From an uncultured Rikenella sp. (GTDB lineage: Bacteria; Bacteroidota; Bacteroidia; Bacteroidales; Rikenellaceae), in NCBI RefSeq assembly GCF_910577125.1, contig NZ_CAJTMN010000085.1, positions 1 to 8,730 of the forward strand: a stretch of 8,730 nt of DNA, read 5' to 3'. The first letter of the stretch is position 1; every line of letters starts with the position of its first letter. The notes below the pieces were generated by a model, which was not told the origin of the DNA, did no database searches, and saw only the letters and a program-made list of their open reading frames with translations. The translations under genes and the position numbers were made by a program. Below are positions 1-6,497 of the stretch, piece by piece.

Positions 1-6
1 TTTTCT

Positions 7-41
7 GGTTCTCTTTGTTCACAAAGAGAACAGTACCCTCC
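7..41 (+). repeat. Palindromic leader repeat, copy 1 (upstream of fabH)
   Basis: A 24-nt near-perfect palindrome at 8-31 has 11-bp arms around a TC centre and is followed by AGTACCCTCC (32-41). The same unit occurs inverted at 8679-8713, upstream of purB. In both cases the unit has the same orientation relative to its downstream gene, and it ends about 40 nt before the start codon (37 nt here). There is no T-tract after the hairpin on either strand, so it is not a canonical intrinsic terminator. It may be an operator, a promoter-associated element or an interspersed Bacteroidales repeat; its function is unknown. Confidence 0.85.
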
Positions 42-78
42 AGATAAGGTGCAAAATAGAATGAAGTAAAAAAGAAGC

Positions 79-1107
79 ATGGCAAAGACCAGCAGCAGCA
101 AGAAGATTACAGCCGCGATCACCGGCGTCGGCGCATATTTGCCCGAATACATTTTGGACAACGAAGAACTCAGCCGGATGGTCGAGACCTCCGACGAGTG
201 GATCATGAGTCGGATCGGGATCAAGACCCGTCACATCCTGAAAGGAGACGGGAAAGGGACCTCTTATATGGGCGAGCGTGCCGTGAAAGACCTGCTGGAG
301 AAGACCCAGGTCGATCCCGAAGACATCGACCTCATTATTTGCGCCACCGTGACCCCGGACATGTCGTTCCCGAGCACAGCCAACCTGATCGCCTATAAAT
401 CGGGACTGACCAAAGCGTTCGGGTTCGACCTGTCGGCCGCGTGCAGCGGGTTTATCTTCGCACTGACCACCGCATCGAAATTTATCGAAGCGGGAACTTA
501 CAAGAAAGTGATCGTCGTGGGAGCGGACAAGATGTCCTCAATCATCGACTATGAAGATCGGACGACCTGTCCGATTTTCGGCGACGGAGCCGGAGCCGTG
601 TTGCTGGAACCGAATACGGAGGGACTGGGGCTGATCGACGCCAGCCTGCATTCGGACGGTTCCGGCGCTGTACACCTCTATCTGAAAGCGGGAGGATCGT
701 GCTATCCGGCATCGCACGAGACGGTGGATAATAAATGGCACTACGTGCATCAGGAGGGTCAGCCGGTCTTCAAGGCAGCGGTTTCGCACATGGCCGATAC
801 GGCAGTCGAAGTGATGGAACGCAACCATCTGACCGCAGAAGATGTGCGTTATCTGGTTCCGCATCAGGCCAACAAACGGATCATCGACGCCACAGCGAAT
901 CGGATGGGACTGCCGGCGGAACGGTGTATGGTCAATATCCACAAATATGGGAATACCACGGCAGCGACGATTCCGATCTGTCTGTGGGACTACGAGACCA
1001 GATTGAAGAAGGGGGATAACCTTATCCTGGCTTCGTTCGGCGGGGGCTTTACCTGGGGAGCGATTTATTTGCGGTGGGCGTACGACGGGGGGACGATGCA
1101 CAAGTAG
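79..1107 (+). CDS. fabH: Beta-ketoacyl-ACP synthase III (KAS III, FabH)
   Basis: This cytoplasmic type II fatty acid synthesis enzyme condenses an acyl-CoA primer (acetyl-CoA, or branched starters in many Bacteroidetes) with malonyl-ACP to give the first 3-ketoacyl-ACP. The 342-aa product has the full thiolase fold length. The Cys-His-Asn triad is visible: Cys122 in SAACSGF, His262 in VPHQAN, and Asn292 in GNTTAATIP. The N-terminal ITGVGAYLPE (residues 14-23), the SRIGIKTRH segment (44-52), the GDGAGAVLL stretch (168-176) and the C-terminal GGGFTWGA (321-328) are all typical of FabH. The length, slightly above the ~320 aa usual for the family, comes from a short polar N-terminal stretch (AKTSSSKK). 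The ATG at 79 follows an A-rich leader (AAAAAAGAAG), common for Bacteroidetes, and the palindromic repeat lies just upstream. tRNA-Arg begins 27 nt after the stop. Substrate preference for straight or branched primers cannot be read from the sequence. Confidence 0.97.
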   Translation: MAKTSSSKKITAAITGVGAYLPEYILDNEELSRMVETSDEWIMSRIGIKTRHILKGDGKGTSYMGERAVKDLLEKTQVDPEDIDLIICATVTPDMSFPSTANLIAYKSGLTKAFGFDLSAACSGFIFALTTASKFIEAGTYKKVIVVGADKMSSIIDYEDRTTCPIFGDGAGAVLLEPNTEGLGLIDASLHSDGSGAVHLYLKAGGSCYPASHETVDNKWHYVHQEGQPVFKAAVSHMADTAVEVMERNHLTAEDVRYLVPHQANKRIIDATANRMGLPAERCMVNIHKYGNTTAATIPICLWDYETRLKKGDNLILASFGGGFTWGAIYLRWAYDGGTMHK

Positions 1108-1134
1108 CCAGTCATCGGACAACCCATCGAAAAG

Positions 1135-1206
1135 GGCCGCATAGTTCAAGGGATAGAACGGAAGTTTCCTAAACTTTAAATACAGGTTCGAGTCCTGTTG
1201 TGGCTA
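1135..1206 (+). tRNA. tRNA-Arg (anticodon CCU, reads AGG)
   Basis: A complete 72-nt cloverleaf can be folded by eye. The acceptor stem is 1135-1141 with 1199-1205, the D stem GTTC/GAAC is 1144-1147 with 1156-1159, and the anticodon stem is 1161-1165 with 1173-1177. The seven-base loop TTCCTAA (1166-1172) puts CCT at 1168-1170. The T stem ACAGG/CCTGT (1182-1186 with 1194-1198) encloses the loop TTCGAGT. The discriminator base is A1206 and the 3' CCA is not encoded. The first acceptor pair is a G·U wobble (1135 with 1205), and a second G·U lies at 1139/1201. It follows fabH by 27 nt with no clear promoter between, so it may be processed from a fabH transcript. Confidence 0.93.
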
Positions 1207-1210
1207 CGAT

Positions 1211-1240
1211 AGACGCTCGATTCGGAGCGTCTTTTCTTTT
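1211..1240 (+). terminator. Rho-independent terminator after tRNA-Arg
   Basis: An 8-bp stem AGACGCTC (1211-1218) pairs with GAGCGTCT (1225-1232) around a 6-nt loop. It is followed directly by a T-rich tract (TTTTCTTTT to 1240). It starts 4 nt after the tRNA and should end transcription of the tRNA and of any fabH read-through. Confidence 0.88.
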
Positions 1241-1338
1241 ATTGGAGAAGACTTCACGAAGACCCTGAACCTGTCCGGACGCCGCTCTCGACTTCCGATA
1301 CACCAGGACAAAAGCCTCTGTTTCAAAAGACAGCCCGT

Positions 1339-1668
1339 ATGCCCCTTCTCCACCGATTGAAAATATACTATACCTTCCTCCGGTCATTCTATTTTACCGG
1401 CGGCTGTATCAGCGTGTGTTGCGGGTGGTTGTTTTACAGATGGGGAAGCGGCATTCTGACTCCCTTACTCTATTTCAAACTCTTGACGGCCGCAAGCGTT
1501 TACTATATCGTGAATCGCCTCAAACAGCGAGAATACTACTACTATTACAATCTGGGGTTATCCAAGCTGAAGCTGTGGGCCTTTTACGAATTTTGCGACC
1601 TCCTGGTCTTTGTCTTGTTATTGATCGCCGCTAATTTGCTGCCGGAATGGGACACCTTTTGGAGATAG
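1339..1668 (+). CDS. Small polytopic membrane protein paired with an ABC ATPase
   Basis: The 109-aa product is rich in aromatic and hydrophobic residues. Three likely membrane segments lie at about residues 14-33, 38-58 and 78-101. Between the second and third is a basic, tyrosine-rich loop (LKQREYYYYYNLGLSKLKLW, 61-80), which would suit contact with the partner ATPase on the cytoplasmic side; this is inference. The gene overlaps the start of the downstream ATPase by 22 bp, which suggests translational coupling and a joint complex. ATG 1339 is the first ATG in a frame that is open back past the terminator, and no Shine-Dalgarno is evident. Base composition looks less GC-rich than fabH or the glycosidase. 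It is too short for a standard ABC permease (usually 5-6 helices per subunit) and would have to oligomerise or work with other subunits. I recognise the type as a Bacteroidetes ABC-associated membrane protein but cannot name a substrate. Confidence 0.8.
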   Translation: MPLLHRLKIYYTFLRSFYFTGGCISVCCGWLFYRWGSGILTPLLYFKLLTAASVYYIVNRLKQREYYYYYNLGLSKLKLWAFYEFCDLLVFVLLLIAANLLPEWDTFWR

Positions 1669-2312
1669 ACAGCGCCCGGATGCAGATCGGCGACCGGACG
1701 ATTTTAGAACACGCCTATTTGCAGGTGCGTACCGGCGAGGTGGTTGCCTTGCTCGGGTTGAACGGCAGCGGGAAATCGCCCCTCTTGCAAATGCTTTACG
1801 GGACTCGGCGAGGGACCTTCCGGCACGTCAGATGGGACGGGCAACCGCTCGAAAGGGCCTTCGAGCACCCGGAGTCAGTGCGTTATCTTCCGCTATTCCA
1901 TTTTGTCCCGGGCCATTTATCCGTACGTCAGATTTTTGCCGACTATCAGATAGATCTATCCTCCTTTGCCGCCGATTTTCCCGATCTGACCCATTGCGTA
2001 GACGCTCGGATCAAGCACCTCTCGGGGGGAGAGAGGCGTTTGATAGAGGTGTATCTGCTCGTTCGGTCGCCATCGGCGATCTGCCTGCTCGACGAACCAT
2101 TTTCTCAGCTGATGCCGTTACATATTGCGACGTTGAAAGCGCTGATCCGGGATGAAATCAGATACGGCGGCAAGGGATTTATCATTACAGATCATCTCTA
2201 TCGGGATGTGCTTCAGATCAGTGATCGCATCTGTTTCCTGAAAGACGGGTATGTTTCGGAAATATCCTCCTCCGGCAGGGAGTTGGCGGCAATGGGATAC
2301 AAATCCGTGTAG
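1647..2312 (+). CDS. ABC transporter ATP-binding protein with atypical Q-loop and D-loop
   Basis: The 221-aa product is a single nucleotide-binding domain without membrane segments. Motifs in order are: Walker A GLNGSGKS (37-44), signature LSGGERR (125-131), Walker B ICLLDE (145-150, with Asp149 and catalytic Glu150) and H-loop His183 in TDH. Three positions depart from consensus. Pro45 follows Walker A where Thr or Ser is usual. Leu83 in YLPLFHFVP stands where the Q-loop Gln is expected. The D-loop reads SQLMP instead of the usual S-x-LD. The codons CCC and CTA are each one base from Thr ACC and Gln CAA. The frame is intact. The gene starts inside the end of the small membrane protein gene, so the two probably form one transporter. 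The substrate and direction are unknown. No other permease gene is adjacent; the next gene is convergent. The D-loop change may be a trait of the subfamily, whereas the Gln and Thr losses may be specific to this copy; an alignment would tell. Confidence 0.9.
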   Translation: MGHLLEIDSARMQIGDRTILEHAYLQVRTGEVVALLGLNGSGKSPLLQMLYGTRRGTFRHVRWDGQPLERAFEHPESVRYLPLFHFVPGHLSVRQIFADYQIDLSSFAADFPDLTHCVDARIKHLSGGERRLIEVYLLVRSPSAICLLDEPFSQLMPLHIATLKALIRDEIRYGGKGFIITDHLYRDVLQISDRICFLKDGYVSEISSSGRELAAMGYKSV

Positions 2313-2321
2313 TCCGGCTGC

Positions 2322-2369
2322 AAAAAACTCCCGGTCAGGCATCTCTCCAAAGGAAGACCTGACCGGGAG
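2322..2369 (-). terminator. Intrinsic terminator of the alpha-galactosidase gene
   Basis: A perfect 12-bp stem (2328-2339 with 2358-2369) encloses an 18-nt loop. On the - strand it is followed at once by six T residues (A2322-2327 on the + strand), so it terminates transcription arriving from the alpha-galactosidase, whose stop lies 27 nt before it. On the + strand the stem is followed only by CGAATAAAAAT, so it is probably a weaker stop for the convergent ABC module. Confidence 0.85.
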
Positions 2370-2396
2370 CGAATAAAAATCTCCTCTACAGAAAAA

Positions 2397-3626
2397 CTAC
2401 TTCCGCCGGTAGATGTAGACCTCGCAGCCATGCGCCGGCAGCGTGCCCCGCACCGCAGCCTTCTTCGACACCCGCCCCGTCCACGCATTCGTCACCGTCG
2501 CCGGATAGAGAATATCCGCATCCCGCACCGGATCGAACACGAACGAAGCCGGCGCATCCGACCGGTTGAAGACGCAGATAGCCACCCCGTCCTTCAGCTC
2601 CTTGCGCAGGTACTGCAAATCGCCCGACCGCATGAAAGTATACCCCTGCCGCCCCAGCGAATCCTGATCCACCGCGATCAGATGCCGGTTCGTCAGCAGC
2701 TCGCGCGTGAAATCCGACATATCGCGCAGGTCGTTATTGACGATCAGCGGCGCCGCCAGCATGCACCACAGCGCGAAATGCGTCTTGTACTCCTCGTCCG
2801 TGCACCCCTTGAAGCGTTCGTCCGGCGAGGAGGATTTCCCCTTGCCGTAGAGCCCCACCATCAGGAGGTCGGGATCGTTCCAGCCGCCCGGCCCCGCATA
2901 GGGTTCGAGCCCCTCCTGCGTGTCGAAGATATCCATGATCCCTGTCAGGAAGCCGTCGCCCGACCGCCAGCCGTCGCGCGAGTCGTAAGTCGTCCGCCAG
3001 AGGTGTCCTCTCGCCGCCCGGGCCCACAGCCACGGGCTCCGGCCGCCCCACTCGCAAATCGCATACACGATCGGTTTACCGGTCGCCTTCAGCGCATCGC
3101 CCATCTTCTTGTAGCGCGTGAAAGCCGTCGTCCGATCCGTCGGCGCGTGGCAATAGTCGTATTTCAGGTAGTCGATTCCCCAATCGGCAAAGGTCTGCGC
3201 GTCGATCTCCTCGAAGCCCAGGCTCCCCGTCACCCCCGCACAGGTCAGCTCGGCCGCGTCGGAGTAGATGCCCAACTTCAGCCCCTTGCCGTGCACATAG
3301 TCGGCCAGCGCCTTCATCCCGTTCGGGAACCGCACAGGGTCGGGAAAGAGACGATTCTTGGTATCGCGTCCTCCGACCCAGTAGTCGTCGATGATAATAT
3401 ACCGGTATCCGGCATCGCGCATACCGTTGGCGACCATCGCATCGGCGATCTCGCGGATCAGCGAGTCGCTGACCTCCCATTCGAACTGGTTCCAGCTGTT
3501 CCACCCCATCGGCGGAGTCAGGGCGAGCGTATCGACCGGCGTCGCCTCGCGCTGAGCCGATACGGTGACCGGAGCAGCGGTCAGAAGCAGTGCGAACAGC
3601 GTCGCGATTCGGAGTTTCATCTTCAT
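2397..3626 (-). CDS. Exported GH27 alpha-galactosidase
   Basis: This enzyme should hydrolyse terminal alpha-1,6-linked galactose, as in galactomannan side chains or raffinose-type sugars, by a retaining mechanism. The 409-aa product begins with a signal peptide: KMKLR, then a hydrophobic core, with likely cleavage near residue 24 (VSA-Q). The (beta/alpha)8 barrel spans about residues 35-310. It has GWNSWN (41-46), IIIDDYW (77-83), the nucleophile Asp157 in YLKYDYC, a likely disulfide between Cys129 and Cys159, the acid/base Asp215 in WRTTYD, and AGPGGWNDPDLL (244-255). The C-terminal beta-sandwich domain covers about 315-409. Length and order match plant and bacterial GH27 enzymes. The start is ATG 3626, which places the signal peptide at the very N-terminus. 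The gene lies 156 bp downstream of the exported esterase in the same direction, suggesting joint use on an acylated, galactosylated glycan. There is no SusC/SusD pair in the window. Activity on alpha-N-acetylgalactosamine is less likely, but specificity is not proven. Confidence 0.95.
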   Translation of the reverse strand: MKMKLRIATLFALLLTAAPVTVSAQREATPVDTLALTPPMGWNSWNQFEWEVSDSLIREIADAMVANGMRDAGYRYIIIDDYWVGGRDTKNRLFPDPVRFPNGMKALADYVHGKGLKLGIYSDAAELTCAGVTGSLGFEEIDAQTFADWGIDYLKYDYCHAPTDRTTAFTRYKKMGDALKATGKPIVYAICEWGGRSPWLWARAARGHLWRTTYDSRDGWRSGDGFLTGIMDIFDTQEGLEPYAGPGGWNDPDLLMVGLYGKGKSSSPDERFKGCTDEEYKTHFALWCMLAAPLIVNNDLRDMSDFTRELLTNRHLIAVDQDSLGRQGYTFMRSGDLQYLRKELKDGVAICVFNRSDAPASFVFDPVRDADILYPATVTNAWTGRVSKKAAVRGTLPAHGCEVYIYRRK

Positions 3627-3713
3627 AATCAGGTATTGGGTTAAAAATGTTCTTCCTCAAAGATAACCATTTTCCCGGACTTCAAGCCCCTTCCGGCCGG
3701 CCGAAAACAGCAA

Positions 3714-3758
3714 GCGGTGGGCGCACCCTCCTCAATCGTCGGAGTATGCGCCCGCCGC
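3714..3758 (-). other. Strong hairpin between esterase and alpha-galactosidase genes
   Basis: Arms 3714-3725 and 3747-3758 form 12 bp with one G·T wobble, and an inner CTCC/GGAG stem (3728-3731 with 3741-3744) extends it. It begins 24 nt after the esterase stop. On the - strand it is followed by TTGCTGTTTTC, a poor T-tract, so it could be a partial terminator or a 3'-end-stabilising structure that lowers alpha-galactosidase transcript relative to esterase. A second GC palindrome (TTCCGGCCGGCCGAA, 3691-3705) follows. Nothing else is recognised in this 156-nt gap. Confidence 0.6.
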
Positions 3759-3782
3759 GATACGTTCCGTCCCGCGCAAAGG

Positions 3783-6434
3783 CTAGTACGTCACAAGATC
3801 TTTACTGTTCAGCGACCAGTCGTTGTCGAAGAAACCGGCCGTTTCGACCGCCTTCAGGCCGTCTTTCAGCATATCGGCCCGGAAAATCATCAAATCCGGG
3901 AAGCCGGTAATCCCCGATATATAGTTGTTCGGCATCGTCGCCCGCATCCCCGGCACGCCCGTCGCCGTCACCACACCGATCAGGGCATCCGGATAGTCCG
4001 GATGGGGATAGACAAAGTAGGCCCCCAGATCATCCCCCTCATACGACCGGCCGCCCATCGAGATGCCGCCGTTCCGCACCCGAATCGGGCAGTTTTTCAA
4101 AAGCCGCGACCAGACGCGGTTGTTGTCGTAGTTTCCGTACAGAATCACATTCCGGTGGGGATACTTGGCCTCCTCGTATGCGTAGTCCGGAATGACGTCC
4201 ACCGACCCGTTTCCGCGATAATAGAAGGTCTCGGCGTCGAACCGGGCCTTGGCCTGCCATCCGGCGCGCTCCTCGGGCGTCCCGACCGTCGAATAGACGA
4301 AGACCATCCGGTTGTCGAACGCCTGTTTGAAGCCGCCGTACCGGCCGGCATATTTCTGCCGCCGATCGACGCTGTCGGCCACGTGCCACTGTCCGTCGCG
4401 ATACGCCACGACAGCCTGTCGCGAGGTCGGCACCACGAGCCGCTGCCCGTTGCCGTCGAAAACGAGGGTCGTCCGTTCCACCCCCATTCGGAGCGCAGGC
4501 AGGTCGAAGGTCAACAGCACCGCATTCTCGGCCGCTCCGATCCGGATCGTCGTATCGCCCTCGCGCCGCACCTCCACGCGGGTAAAGCGGTAAGGGCTCT
4601 CCTGCTGTTCGACGGTCAGCCAGTAGTCGCGCGACGAGACGCCCGGCGAAGCGGTGTAGAATTCGATCTCGTCCACCGTGCTGTCGGCCGGAATGGTATG
4701 CCGCGACAGGAAATCGAAGAGCGGCGGCCAGTCCACGCTGGCATCGCCGAACCAGTGTTCGCCGCCGGGGTATTCGTGGTAGCAGAAGTCGGTGTGGAAC
4801 CGCCCCAGCACCTCCCGCATGAGGTGCGCCTGTTCGGGCGGCACCACTTTATCGGCCGATCCGTGGTGGATGTAGACGCCCGACTGTTTGAGGTTCTGCG
4901 AGAGGGCCATCACCCGTCCGGCGGAAGCGGCCCGGTCGAAAGGTTCGAAGAGGGGCGAACGCCGGTGTGTCGCATCGCCGCGCCCGCTGCCGTAACCGGC
5001 GATGTCGGGATAGCCGGCGCACGGCGCAATGGCGGCGAAGAGAGAGGGATAGGTCGTCCCGAGGTACCACGTCCCGTGGCCGCCCATCGAGTGGCCGGTC
5101 AGGTAGATGCGCGAGGTGTCGGTCTTGAAGATGCGCTGCGCCTCTTCGAGCACTTCGAGGGCGTCGATCCTCCCCCACTCTTCCCAGTTGAAGCCGAAGG
5201 GACGCCGGTTGGTCGGTGCGACGATGTTGGCCCAATCCTTCTGTTTATAGGCCCGCGCCTGGTTGCGCGCCTCGACCGAAGCGCCGTGCACGGTCAGCAC
5301 GAAAGCCCGGGCAGCGGTATCCCGCGGATCGGTGCGCAGGGCCGGAGCCACGCTGTAATATTGCACGCTGCCGTCGATGCGGCTGACGAATGTCCGTTCG
5401 TGGTGGACGTTCGGCGAGACTTGCCGCAGTTTGATCGTCGCGGTGTCGACTATTTTGTCGTTGCGCATCAACTCCAAACGGGCAAAGATCGGTCCGTTGT
5501 AATCCGTTTTATCGGTCGCCGGGAGCTGGAATTTGACTTTCCGTACCGCCATCGGCATGATGTCGTCGGTTTTGTATTCGAGCGTTTTGCCCGTTTTCGC
5601 GCCGTCGGCGGTGGACAGGGTAGCCCGGATAGAGAGCCCCTTCAGGGGTTTCTCGGTGGCGTTCACGACCCGGATCGCGGCCCATTTCGGGTCGTTCTCT
5701 CCCTCGATCAGGTCGGGGAGGGTCATGTCGCGCCGGGTGAACATCACCGGTTTGTCGGGCTTCACCAACTTCGATTCCACCCGTCCGAAGCGGCCCGGGG
5801 TGTAGATGATCTCGTTCAGCCCTTTTTTCAGCCGTATCGGGATCAGGGTGTAGCCGAAGTCGTAGTGATCCCCTTCGTGCAACTCTCCGTTGATGTATGT
5901 CCGCGTGCCGCCGGTGGTCTCGAGCAGGGCGATCCGGCTGTCGGGACTGTCATAAGCGGTATAGAGGTAGGCCGACCGCATCTGCGGGCTGCGGAAGCGG
6001 CCGGTGGAGTCGGCCGCAATCGGGCTCCAGACCCATGCCGGAAGCTCGTAGGAGATGCGGTAGTGATTCCGGGCCTTGCGTTCCTGATTGGATTGATAAG
6101 CCATCACGGGCTCTTTCTGGGCCGGATAGGCGTATCCGATGCTATCGCCCGCCGCCGGCGTCCGGAAACGGCCGGTGGCATAGAGCCAGGCGATCATGTC
6201 CTGGCCGTTGTACAGGGTGCCGCCGCCCACACCGCCGGGCAGCAGCAGGCCGTCGCGGAAACGGTGGAAGACTTCGCCTTCGTCGGTGGTTTCGACTTTC
6301 TGTTGCCCGAAGATGGCGACGATGTTGCCGTCTTCGGCTGTTTTCTTCTGTCCTGCGGCGGTCTGCCACGCTCCCAGCGCGACGAGGCACAGGATGGCCC
6401 AACGACGGCCGGAAGGGGTAGGATGAATGGTCAT
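3783..6434 (-). CDS. Large exported alpha/beta-hydrolase (prolyl oligopeptidase/esterase-like)
   Basis: The 883-aa product has an N-terminal signal peptide: RR, then a hydrophobic stretch at about 12-27, with cleavage near AAG-Q29. The N-terminal ~340 residues look like beta-rich modules. One part (about 150-215, with TYINGELHEGDHYDFGY and a following LKKGLNEIIY) resembles the galactose-binding-like jelly-roll used to position ligands. The alpha/beta-hydrolase core spans about 375-580. The nucleophile is Ser449 in GHSMGGHG, the acid is probably Asp528 in HHGSADKVV, and the base is His560 in GGEHWFG. The C-terminal ~290 residues form a further domain (PDYAY, NVILYGNYDNN, GDDLGAYFVYP) seen in other large secreted hydrolases of this kind. 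The likely role is removal of ester-linked acyl groups from a glycan in the periplasm or outside the cell; a peptidase role cannot be excluded. It precedes the alpha-galactosidase in the same direction and follows DUF4834 by 63 nt. The start is ATG 6434, chosen because it gives the signal peptide directly after the AACCTAACCCAT leader. Confidence 0.85.
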   Translation of the reverse strand: MTIHPTPSGRRWAILCLVALGAWQTAAGQKKTAEDGNIVAIFGQQKVETTDEGEVFHRFRDGLLLPGGVGGGTLYNGQDMIAWLYATGRFRTPAAGDSIGYAYPAQKEPVMAYQSNQERKARNHYRISYELPAWVWSPIAADSTGRFRSPQMRSAYLYTAYDSPDSRIALLETTGGTRTYINGELHEGDHYDFGYTLIPIRLKKGLNEIIYTPGRFGRVESKLVKPDKPVMFTRRDMTLPDLIEGENDPKWAAIRVVNATEKPLKGLSIRATLSTADGAKTGKTLEYKTDDIMPMAVRKVKFQLPATDKTDYNGPIFARLELMRNDKIVDTATIKLRQVSPNVHHERTFVSRIDGSVQYYSVAPALRTDPRDTAARAFVLTVHGASVEARNQARAYKQKDWANIVAPTNRRPFGFNWEEWGRIDALEVLEEAQRIFKTDTSRIYLTGHSMGGHGTWYLGTTYPSLFAAIAPCAGYPDIAGYGSGRGDATHRRSPLFEPFDRAASAGRVMALSQNLKQSGVYIHHGSADKVVPPEQAHLMREVLGRFHTDFCYHEYPGGEHWFGDASVDWPPLFDFLSRHTIPADSTVDEIEFYTASPGVSSRDYWLTVEQQESPYRFTRVEVRREGDTTIRIGAAENAVLLTFDLPALRMGVERTTLVFDGNGQRLVVPTSRQAVVAYRDGQWHVADSVDRRQKYAGRYGGFKQAFDNRMVFVYSTVGTPEERAGWQAKARFDAETFYYRGNGSVDVIPDYAYEEAKYPHRNVILYGNYDNNRVWSRLLKNCPIRVRNGGISMGGRSYEGDDLGAYFVYPHPDYPDALIGVVTATGVPGMRATMPNNYISGITGFPDLMIFRADMLKDGLKAVETAGFFDNDWSLNSKDLVTY

Positions 6435-6497
6435 ATGGGTTAGGTTTTGATGGTTTTCGCAGTGGATGCGGCGTCCGGGTGACCCCGGCGGAAAAGA

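Noticed and set aside
8..31. Palindrome near the left edge as an intrinsic terminator
   Set aside because: The stem is strong, but neither strand has a T-tract after it. Copy 2 likewise has A rather than T downstream on the + strand.
1064..1072. TTTATTTG near the fabH end as a promoter for tRNA-Arg
   Set aside because: It does not fit TAnnTTTG in the correct register and has no matching -33 element.
1241..1338. Extra coding sequence or longer N-terminus before the small membrane protein
   Set aside because: The frame is open, but there is no ATG before 1339 and the translated stretch is polar and unlike the membrane protein. Nothing else was recognised there.
2430..3644. 404-codon open frame on the + strand, antisense to the alpha-galactosidase
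   Set aside because: Low-complexity Arg/His/Pro translation with no motif. The opposite strand encodes a complete GH27 enzyme.
3717..6443. 908-codon open frame on the + strand, antisense to the esterase
   Set aside because: It mirrors a GC-rich coding strand, and its translation is Arg/Pro/Val/His-rich without domains. The - strand protein has a signal peptide and a full catalytic triad.
6475..6488. Small hairpin CCGGG-GTCA-CCCGG (- strand sense) between DUF4834 and the esterase as a terminator
   Set aside because: The stem is only 5 bp and no T-tract follows on the - strand.
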